From: Ectocarpus siliculosus
Lineage: Eukaryota; Sar; Phaeophyceae; Ectocarpales; Ectocarpaceae
Assembly (NCBI GenBank): GCA_000310025.1
Contig: FN649744.1
Span: forward strand, 1,097,775 to 1,161,774
Direction of reading: 5' to 3'
Length of the DNA stretch: 64,000 bases
Shown here: positions 48,001 to 59,100 of the stretch, one piece after another
Position numbering within the stretch: position 1 is the stretch's first letter
How the letters are laid out: each line of letters opens with the position of its first letter
Notes under the pieces: model-generated
What the model was told of the DNA's origin: nothing
What the model saw: only the letters and a program-made list of their open reading frames with translations
Database searches by the model: none
Program-made: the position numbers and the translations under genes

Positions 48001-51000
48001 CGTGAATAAACAGTGGTCCTCAATGGGAAGCCGGGTGAAGACGTAGTGAGTTTGTTTGATAGGCCAGCCTAGACAAATATCGACGTGCTATCAACTTGGT
48101 GCTCTGAGCATCGGTTGAGCGATGCCAGCAACAACGTACATGCGAAAATAACAAAATTCTGGGCAGCCACCACATTCGACGGAGCAGCACTGCCCTAAAA
48201 GTGAAGGTCTCACCCATGAAATACCTATATGTTGGGGGCGTTTCTACCCATCTCGTGGGATCTACTGACACTATCGACGCGTGGAACGTCGTCCTGTTGT
48301 CGAATCACGCAACCTTTACTAACATCGGAACGGTTCGAACACGGTACGTGGCTGACGCAGGAGGTGGCATCGGTGTGGGTCCCGGTCCCAGGAGGCCAAG
48401 ACAACCGTTTCGGCGACTCAGTGGGTGCTGGCCCACAAACCACTCACGCCTTCGCTCCTCGGACTCAGTGGACTCAATTTTCTTCGCGAAGGCCCATGGC
48501 AACTAGGTAATCATTGTCGAAAGTATCTGCCTCCAACGGTGATTGAAATCGTGCAACCGGCAGGCAAGACGGGATGGCTCAGAACCTCATCCGTCGCTTG
48601 GTAACGGTAGGAAGCCTCGAGCTCACAATGATAGAGACACGGGGCGTCATTGCACTCGTGCAATAGGCAAGCAAGAGGGAATGTTGTAGAGATGCGCTCG
48701 TAGCCGATTGGCGGTTGGGCATCCAGAGCTCGCAATGGTACAAATTGAGAATGCTGTAAATTGAGGTCTCATGGGTTCGGACATGCCATTCACGTTGTTT
48801 GCTTTCCCTGCCTTAATCGCGAGACATCTGTCACTTTCCTGCTCTCTCCAGCGGTCCTCTCGCGGACCGTCGAACCTGCGGATCGGTGCTGGTGGGGACG
48901 GAATGGTCCACATCCCGCGACAGCGCGGAAGACACGTGAGACATAACGAAGCATGCCGATGAGGTCTTGCATGGTGCTCTCAGCCCGTTTCTTGTGTAAG
49001 CCGCCAGCTCTGATCGAAGAGCCAGAAAAACCTGACGAAGATCGAACATTTCGGCCGTCGTTAACCTGTCAAACTTTCAGCTCAAAGCCGAAGCTTATTC
49101 TCATGGTTTGTGAAAGCGTCCCAAGTCTTTGAGGAATCACGGCGACCCAAAACAAGCGAACTGCTGTCCTTGAGCTCTTCCCCACTTGCACTGCTGCCTT
49201 AGTTTCGACAACTTCGTCGAGAAGAGAACACCATGTGGACCTCTGGTAAGAGCCTCCTGGTGCTCCTTTACAAGCCGATGTTGGAGGCTGCTGGCCGATA
49301 GATCGGACCAAAGATTCAGATTGGAGGGGTCGATTGCTATGACATCACGAGAGTGGGCGGTCAAAATTCGCACGCGGAACATGACAAATGCCTATGCGCC
49401 ATCTTCGCGTCCCTCCTCAGAACCAGTGGAGGCGTTGTTGCTGAAGGGGATAACGCGTCAGCGCCGACCCTGCCCGTTCGAGGAGGTGCTGATTCCTACA
49501 GCCACTTGACCCTTCGGGTGAGGCTTTCTTCTGAGTGTTGTCGGTTTGTCATGAGGATGTTCTGCTCTTTTGGTCGTGACCCTTCCGTGCGAGTTTCCTC
49601 GCTAAGCGCGCTCTGCCGTGTTTAGCTACAGCATGTAAAACACCGTGGATACAACGGCACGAGTACACCTCCTCGAATGTCATCAAAGTCACCACACACG
49701 GTTCGACCGCGGAATGCAGATGTAATTAACAACACCGCTATTAAACGCGTCTTGACAAGTTTGTTTAAGTTTTTCATCACCGCCCCTAATCTCAGGACAT
49801 TTTTAACGCTCTTTGGACGGCGGAGGGGCGAACCAAGCTCCGGGCGAAACCACTCCAGGGGCTGCGGTCGTCCCAACTCGGTACCCCGGGCGGAAGAGGC
49901 GAGGCAGGAGGGAGAAAAGGCGGAGGAGGTGGTGCCGCCGGTGCCGGAGACGGGGATGCCTCACGGTGAGCCGGGCTGCACCGCCGAGTGAAGTAAATAA
50001 GCGCGCTGCAGTCGGCCCTTGCAGTCATTTTCTCCTCGTGCTGAGACAGCGTGGTGGGCGTGAGGCGAAAAGATCCACACCCGGTTTCATTTCACAACAA
50101 CGTACCGGCTGACAATTAACTCTCCCTACGCCGTCCCCTCGTCTCCCACGCACCTCGCGCACGGAAGAACCATTCCCGACTTCGCCCGGGAGGCAGATTT
50201 TCTCCGTCTCCTTCCCCGCGGGGCGGACATCGACCCCAACGACCCTCGCCACGGCAACCTATTGCGGCTGCGCGGTCTGCTGTCCACTCTCGACCTAGAT
50301 CGCCGCGAATTGTCGGTCGTGGCTCGGGGTCCCCGTGCGGGAAGTGGGCTACGTCCCACCAGAAGACCGGCATCAGCGAGGGGGGGGGCTGGCGCCGGGG
50401 CGGGCAACGAAGGAGCAGAGGACGGAGGCGAGGAGGAAGACGCGGGCATTTTTCGAGCTTCACAAGAGCAGCAGGCGTTGGTGTTTGCCGGGAAGCGTAT
50501 CGCATCGGGGTTGGCGGGCGGGGCCGGTAGAGCGGACGTTGGGGGTGGACGTGGTGGATTTTGCACGTTTGCTTTCAACAATCATCGCCGGTGAGAGGTC
50601 TTTGGGTGAGATTGGTGCTCCTGAAACGGTCGATTGTCCCTATGAGGGTGAACCTTTCGTTGTCGTGATAAAACACACGATAGGGAAGTAGTCAATAACG
50701 AGGGCGCGGCAAAAACGTAAATATTTGTGCTTTTGTTGTAAATCCTTTTGCCGTTGGGCCAGCAATCGTCCCTCAAGACGCCGAGCACATGGATATGCAA
50801 CGAGTAATCGAGGATGGAATGAACGGTCTTTTCATGATTTCGCCCCGCTATAGCTCTGAAAACTCAGTCCATGTGACCTCAGTTAGTTCGCAGGACGGGC
50901 TCACCTGATTGAAGGCCCACGACACCCGCCTTGTCACATCCCTCAAGGTGGAAAGAGCCTCTACGACACACATTGATTCGGCTGCGGGTGCAGAAGCCGG

Positions 51001-53024
51001 CCCTCTTCGGCAACCGGCCCATTCCTCTCCGCGAGGATGACATCAGACGCGACGAGACGCTTACGGCAATCCTAGCCCAAGAGGTAAGGATATGCATACG
51101 GCATGGGTCCCGGCAGGGGCGCATAGAAAGCGGTCATTGACATTCTTCATTTCCTTGTCAGGTCACCCATCAATGTGGCTTTTACCCACACACATTGAAG
51201 ACTGCTTTATTAAGACGGGGCGTCAGAGAACGCAAGGGAAAGCCTAGGGGCGGTGTTGCCGCATCGCACCAATCATTCTCCCACCCGCTTGTCTGGTTGT
51301 GCCGCCCGCAATGCAGGCCGTCGTTAGGGCGCATCGGCACGAAGCCAGCGGGCGGCGCGGGTCCCTCATATTTGACGGCGAGGCGGACGTCGAACTAGAC
51401 GCCGACAAGCAGAAGAAGAGGATGGCGGTTGACCACGGAAGGGTGAGGAGTACAACTGCACTGACAGCAAGCGTTATCGGGTGGTATGGTGCCCACTTAG
51501 AGACGCATTTTGGTGCTGCCGAATCACGCTATTAGATGTGGACATTGCTGAGGGGAAAACCCACTCAGGTAAACTTCTTGTTCGCTACACGTTATGCTGC
51601 TACAATCTCTCGCACAACACATTCGTAGACGAAACCGGTAGTGCCCGATACGCATGCTTTAACTTACGGGATGTTCTTGAAGTACGTTCGCTCCCAGACC
51701 AATCGGCTTGCCCTTTCTACGGACAGTCTGTGCAGTCCTTCACTCACTTGCACTTCCGCAGATTGTCCAGTTCGCTCACCTGTGCCATACTTTGTCCTCG
51801 ATCCGTTTCCTACTATTAGGTTATGGACTTCGTGCAGAGAGTACGCGATTCACGCACGGCTCAGGCGCGGCGACAGGCGTTAAAGCGCGTTACGTATTCC
51901 TCGGTAGTGCAGGAGGAGGCGGTGCCGCAGCTCGGCATTAACTTCGAGGGGGGTAGTTTCTTTCCCAAGCCGAAGCGAGCACTCCGCCCCGAGGTGCCCA
52001 TTCTTTCGTCTTGTTTCACAATCCATGGTTGACCAAAGACGCCAGCCTGATTCTCGTGGAAAAGAACGTATTCGGTATCCTAAACTTGAGCGTGTGCTGA
52101 TAAGGGTTGCAGCACGTTCCTGGCGCGGGATCATTCGAGTCCGCCGAGCCGAGGCCTGAATGAGCGACGACCTGATAATGGCTGCTTTAGCGTTTAGAGA
52201 GGTCGAAAACTGCTCGAAGCACGCGGTAACCACGACTTGGACTGTCATTCGATCTTCCACCTTTCCTCTCATAAATCCATTAGCATCCCCGCCGCTGCTC
52301 GCCCGTTCTAGCATTCACTCGTTATTCTCAGAATAGTCACAACCTTCCTTTCACGTTGCCCCCGCCCCTCTCTGTCCTTACCCGTCCCTTCAATTCGGCC
52401 GGCGATCGAACCTGTAGCCAAAGGAAAGGACGGCCGCCACGGTTCAGCTCGATGAGGTACGCTTTACACCCATAGTGCTAGCGGTAATCCCAACGGGACT
52501 GAAAACGGAACACGCGATACATTTTTGGTGTTGTAGGGTTCTCCAAGGGGCTAGCTCAGCGTACCGCGATTAGATTTTCCTGAACACGATACACAGAGCT
52601 CTCCACCCTCGGCACCCCCACCCCCTCGCCGAAGATGACAAGTTGTGACAACACGAATGATCCGTACTGGAAAGATCTGTTGCGTTGCATCAGCTGATAG
52701 GCCGAACGCTGATTACATCACGCAACGAACACCGAGATATTCCAAACACGTGATGCCCCCGCTGCCATCCCCCCATCCCACTGTGCGGTGTGTCGTGCAT
52801 TCCACTCTCGACCTTCTAGTGCCGCCTGTTGCTGCAGATAGTCTCGGCGCGTAACGTGCCTGTTCGTTCGGAAGAGGGTGCGGGGGGGCTTCCCGCGTCA
52901 ACTGCTATGGCCATCCCCAAGCAGCAACAGCCCGGAATGCGGGCTGATAGCGGCGGCCCATTGTCGGATGACGAGGACTTCGAGGTGCGCCAATTATGTC
53001 GGGGGTGGAGCAGCAACAGAGAGA

Positions 53025-53112
<88 letters not shown>

Positions 53113-56100
53113 AAGAAAGAGGAGAGACAGAGATCGGAAGAGTCGCATTCGTCCCAGGAGCTTGAGATACCCCTGGTGCGATATGCAACCTGCGTTGCTT
53201 TGCATTCGGCGTGCATGCAAAAATGCTTCCTCCATATAGCAAAGCCTAAATAAACATTGTAGGCGGAGAAATGCAGATATCAACAAGTATGTGCGGCATG
53301 CGACGGCCCATGGCCCGCAAGAGACCGCTTACAGGGACCCGAAGGGTGCCTACGGCTAGTGGACCGCCCATGATCCATGAAAGGCCGTATCTGGCCTGTT
53401 GCGGCCCGTGGGGCGTCTACAATATGGGCATCTCGTAGGCCCGCCAATGTCAAGGGCAACCCATCGCCGTCCGTCCATAGGGCATCGCAGAAATGCAAAC
53501 GAAAGTGAGGACACATTACCCTACATGACGACCCATGGGCGGCTTATTACGACCCATGTGTGACCCACGGGGAGACCCTGGGACGTCCCATGTGTTCTAG
53601 TAGTCGGGACGTCCATGACCGGCCAAATACAACCCATGGCAAAACACGACGACGAATGACAGTCGTTGGACGGAAAAGGTCTATGGTCTGTCGTGCGTCG
53701 AAGTACAGCCGTGCACATGGGCCGTGTGTGTTAGGCTCATGGGCCGTCCAATGAGTTCAACCAGGGGGACGGCCCACGGGTAGAACTGATGGGATATTCT
53801 ATGGGACGACGGCCCCATGGGCCGACCACCATGGTTTATGGGTGGTACCCCGAACTGTGTCCCGAGAAATGTTGTCGACGTTGACCGTCCAAATGACGAG
53901 ATATTCATGGATGGAACACTCGTTTCGGACGTGATTGGTGGTCGCTAAACTGAAAGCAATAAATAGACGAAGTGCGGTGCCCTATGCTACAACGGTGAAA
54001 TGACTTGGCGGGGTGCTGCTCACGTTCGACAGATGTGTTTACGGCTGTCATCGCAGAACTGTACGGGCTTTCCGTGTGCCTATATTCCTTACACATACAT
54101 CGCCGTGTATTTCCTTGTTGTCTGCCGAGCAGGAGGAGAAAGTGATTCGCCAGAAGGGCACTCTGTCCTCGTTCGTCGAGGTTCAGTTTCAAGACACTAG
54201 GTAAAACTTCACCCGTAGTTGCGCTTGCTTCTGTAGAATTTCATGTCCGAAACCGATATGCGTGGGCCCTAAGCCATCGGGGGTCATTCGTCATGATTGT
54301 GATTAGGGCATCTGCACGAATAGCATTTTGGCCTTAAAGGCCTGGTGTCAACTTCTCGAGGAAACCGCCACAGGGAAACAAGCACCACCAAAAGACTCTG
54401 CGTACGACGCCACAAGACAAACTGGGTACGAAATAATCTATATGACACGCACAGTTCATGGCCTTCATGCCAACCGTCGCACGCGCGGCACAACGGTTAC
54501 ATTTCGGATGGACATCGTGCAATGTGCCACTTCCATTCGAAAGCTGGTTGCTTCTCCATAGTCACGCCTTGCTTTTCAAGCTACACGTTGTTGTAGCCCG
54601 CAATTTCGGAGGTAAATGGAGTCATTAGCCTTCCGTATCTCCTCTGTGTGTGCTGGGCACCTGGTGTTTGCAGGAAACGAACGAACGTGTACGAAGGATT
54701 AACCCCGTTGTGGAAGGAAAGCTTGGACCTCCCCTTCACGCCTCCTATGGCCGACTTCTCACCTGCTAACCTCGCACAGGTGGGTGGGTGGGCGGGCGGC
54801 ATAGCCCCGCTGTAGTGTCCGCGTAGCGCTCGAACTAATACTCCGGTTACAGATTCCACATGATGGCTTGGTCTCGGCCTGGATCTGAATTTGTTTCTCC
54901 TGGTTCTCGCCTTCTTCCTCGGTCTTCCCCTGTACGCTGCCCCCAGCAATGGCTTCAGACCTGTAGAACTCAAACATGCAACATATTTCGCGTCGCCGTG
55001 TGTGGTGCAGATGCCTTTGGTTGCTGTTGAGTCTCTGTTGAACGAAGAATCGAGTGTTGACAGTGCGGCGTAACGTGGAACACGCAAGATCATGGGCTGA
55101 AATGGTTTGCTACTTGAAGTCCCCAAGGCAAACCTTTGTCACACAAGGTTAGAGCTCTTTGCGCGTAACTCCCGTCGGTGTGGGCGGAGATGAAAACGGG
55201 ACCACAGGTTACGCCAACCGAAAGGCATAAACAGAGAACCCCTTTCCCGGTATCTCGACGTCAGCTTGAACAAACCGGCAGTGGCAGGGATGACCACGTC
55301 ACAGAGGTACAATAGATGACCAGACGTCCCTGTGTTCAGCCAAATCGACGTTCTCGTACCTTAATGTCCCACCTTCCTTTCAATTGGTTTCCCATTGCTC
55401 TCCTTCCACGGCGTTCCTCACGACTGCGTCCATGTTAAGGTGCATGAAATGATCATCATATCGCTTTTCGACGAAGTCGAGTTCGACGACCGCAGCAGCG
55501 GTGGATATCTGGAGGACGAGACGGCAATACGAAAGGAGAAGCGCTTCTTGGGGTCAGTCGTTTTACCGTTTCAGGCGAGCAAGAAGAGCAACCACACACG
55601 AAAGCTATCCAGGGAAACAGACACTAGACCTCGGTTGGATTGGGTAAGGTGCCTCCTCCTCCGGGCCGCGTTATCACTATAATATTACTTTCGCACTTTG
55701 GTGGATTGTTGTACAAGTTTCCGTTGGTTTGGAGGGTTTGTCGGCGTGTCCTTTCACGGAGTGTTGTTTATTTGGCACTGCTTCATCGAGGTGGGCATTG
55801 CATTGAGGTGGGCCTGTTGGGCGACACGTGTTTTCAACACTCCTCCGGCGCTTGTGGCCGCCAACTAGGTAGTCTGTTTTTGCCGCCAAGCCCCTGTCAG
55901 CCTCGACCGCCGGGCAGTGCCCCGCGAGGGCGACCAGGATGAACAACATAGGCCACGCTTACAGGCAACAACGAAGTTCAAGCCTTCCCATGTAAGATCC
56001 GCCCCACCTGCCGCCTATTGTTCACCCAGACCGTGTATCAAGCCGGACGGGTGGAGGGGGTGCTTCGCCTGTGTGTCCCAACAGTGAATCTCGGATACGA

Positions 56101-59100
56101 TCAGATTCACGCTGGGGGCGCCGGCATCGATCCGGTGGAGGGTGCTTCTATATTGCAAGGTCAGACGATCACCGCCGTCAAGATGAGGGTAGCAGTTTGT
56201 ACCCGCATTCTTTCGCGTGGCGATCAGAGAGGCATGACGGTGCCGTTGTAAGAACGTCGGATAGACCAAACTTGATGCACACTCGGACGTCTGGTGTGAA
56301 GAACAAGCCAGCATGCGGTATGATCAAAGGTCTGGGAGTAGGATGCCATCCTTTCCCTCCGCGGTTCTATTTCATTACCGTTTCCAGCCCTTCACGTGCG
56401 CGTCTGCTCAACATTCCGCTCCGTCCACGTTGCGCATTTGTGCTGTGTTGTGCTCACTTTTCACACCCAAAGACGAGGAAGATGCGCCTGGAGAAAAGGA
56501 AGAAGCTGGAGTTTCGCTCACGAGCGGACCAGGAGATCCAGCATCCCCTGCGGCCCTCGTCCACAAGGCGGACAGGTGACGTTTCCGACCCTCACCGATG
56601 GCGTCAGGAAGAACACGTCAGCATCCCTTCGACGCGTTCGCGTCTCGATTATCGACTCTTGGAGTATGATGTCGGCGGCCAGAAACAGATGCTGCGGCAG
56701 TTGCGCAATGAAAATCGTGGTCTGGAGACGCGTTTGCGATAGCAGCAGCCATAGCAGCAGGACGAGCCAATTAACTGAATGGAATGCTCAATTTTTTTGC
56801 GGTGTTTTGGACGTTTGTTTTTCTGTCCCTCCACCTACGCTCGGCCCCTCCCCACTTCTTTCACTCGCTTCGGGGATACACCCCTTGCCATGGGTGCTCA
56901 GGGCAACGTATATCCGAGTGCTGGCTACCCTCGACCCAATTCCCATCGTCCTTCCACAAGAAAGGTGAGGGGGTATCTCTTTCCCCTTTCGAACGAAGAA
57001 CGGGCTGGCTCCGAGGTCGACATGTTTTCTCTCGATTGTACATTACGTTCGCCTGGTAGAAAAATAAGGCATTTTGTAAGTGAGGCCTCACTGTACAACT
57101 CGTGATTCACAATAGTGGCGTGTCTGAAGAAGGAGAAGTTCGTAAAAGCTCAACCACAAATTTCAAAACGCCTCGGAATGTTGGTTACGTGGGCCCTTCA
57201 GAAAAAACAGCTGCAGGATATGCCGTTATTTTCACCTACACAGCGTCGAGGTCCGACCGGGGGCAGAGAGGACTGCGGGAGGGAGTTAGGTAGGGACTAA
57301 AACAGGAGGGTCGTTTCCTACAATCGATTAGAGTCCTCGTTTTTCTCACAACCGCTTTGGCAGCGTCCCTGGCAGCAACCAGGAATCCTCGGGGCTGATA
57401 GCGGCGGGATCGCGCTGGATGAAGAGGGTGAAAGACGCCACCGAGCTGCCGGAGGGGGTGCTCTCCGTGCAGCTGTTCGTACCGGACATGTTCGGAAACG
57501 ATGTCCTTCTCACGAGGTACCGGGCTTGTCGCCATTCAAATGGTTTAATTGCGTGGAGAACTGTTGCACCCCACTCTAGTCGAGGCCACTTCGAAGAGTA
57601 ACGGAGGGTGCATGGGAGGCATGTTCTCGGGACTGCGGGGTGTTTTTTGGACCAAGTATGTCATAGTCGCGGTCCCATATCAACGCATCATGGTTTGATA
57701 AAAAAATTATTCGGCACGTAGTTGAAAAGGTTCGCGTCTTCTCTATATCGGTCAGTGCGGGAATGTGTGTGTGTATCCAAACGGTGTATCTCCCTGCTAA
57801 GTCGCGGCACTTGTTCAGAACTCCTGATTCCGTACATGTGGTCGTTGGCGACGCACCATCGTTTCCCCCACTTTCCCGTGCCTCCTCCCAACGCTGCTTC
57901 GCGCCTGATCTTGCGTAAATGCCCCGGTATCTGTTTGGATATTGGAAAGGTATCTATGCCCGCAGGAACCTCCTGGGGGGATCAACACGGTCTGCAAGTG
58001 CGCCCACTACGTCAGCTTGCTAACCTTTTTGGAAGACTGGCAGATGTTCGAGGGCGTGGGCGACATGTGGTGTACGAGTCAGCAGTTTCTGGTGCGAACG
58101 TTGGAGCCAAGTCAGAGTCTCTCGTTTGTATGTACGACTATTCAAAGCGTGCTCATATGGTGACCAAGGCACACCTGGCTACCGGGCATTCCTCGATTTC
58201 GCCTCAGACGCCCTCACCGTCCAGTGGATCTAGAAATCCACACGCTGATCAATAACCTATCGTTTTCGAACCCTCATCAAATTTTCGCCCAAAATGATGT
58301 TCTGCACTACTCGCAGTAGATGGTACGACCTCGTCCTTACGTTCGACCTTCCCTTCAGTCACGCATAGGAACAAACAACACCAAATACACTTCACCGTTG
58401 ACGGGGATGGAAGTATGGGGTGTCGGGTGGCGGTAAAAACAAAATCTGCCAAGCTGAACGCTGATTTCTGAAAAGTCGCTCACAGTCTTGCATTGACATA
58501 CGCTTTGGTTCGCCGTTGTTTCCGCAGGATATTTTAGCTGGCGATCACGAAGAACACGCGATCTTGCTGCACAACTACATCCTGCACCTCATCATGGTCA
58601 GAGAGGGGATCTCGGGTGCTAACCGCCGGCCGCCTGGACGAACCGGTTTGAGGACGGAGGTAACGTGATGCTTGATCACGGGGACAGGGCTGGGGGAGCA
58701 GGGGAAACGAGAGGACAAGAGGAAATCAGAGATTCGTTCATTGGCAGTCTTATTCGTAGTGTGTTCGACCATTCAGATGATACGATAGTTTCAACACCGT
58801 GCGAGAGGGCTACACAAGTCCAATGGCAACGTGATAGTTCTTCTCAGCCCCTAAAACGTGACTTCCATGTTTTCGATTGCGGTATCTTTAGACACATGCG
58901 TACGTTCTAAAGTCTTCCAAAGCGCTGGTGTCGGCAGAAAAAATTGCAGCCACAATGTAAAATTCGTCGTTTTTCGCTTATTCTCACGTTGCCCGGCATC
59001 AAGGTGTACATCGTGAGTGGGCGGGCGGTCCCCGAAGGTGACACTGTGTACGTCATGGTACAAGAGCTCAGCCGGTTCGGCGAGACACGAACGACTTCAA

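Noticed and set aside
53018-53121. Arg/Glu-repeat protein encoded by the GA tract
   Set aside because: The tract is intronic, immediately after a supported donor, and is open in several frames only because it is a simple repeat.
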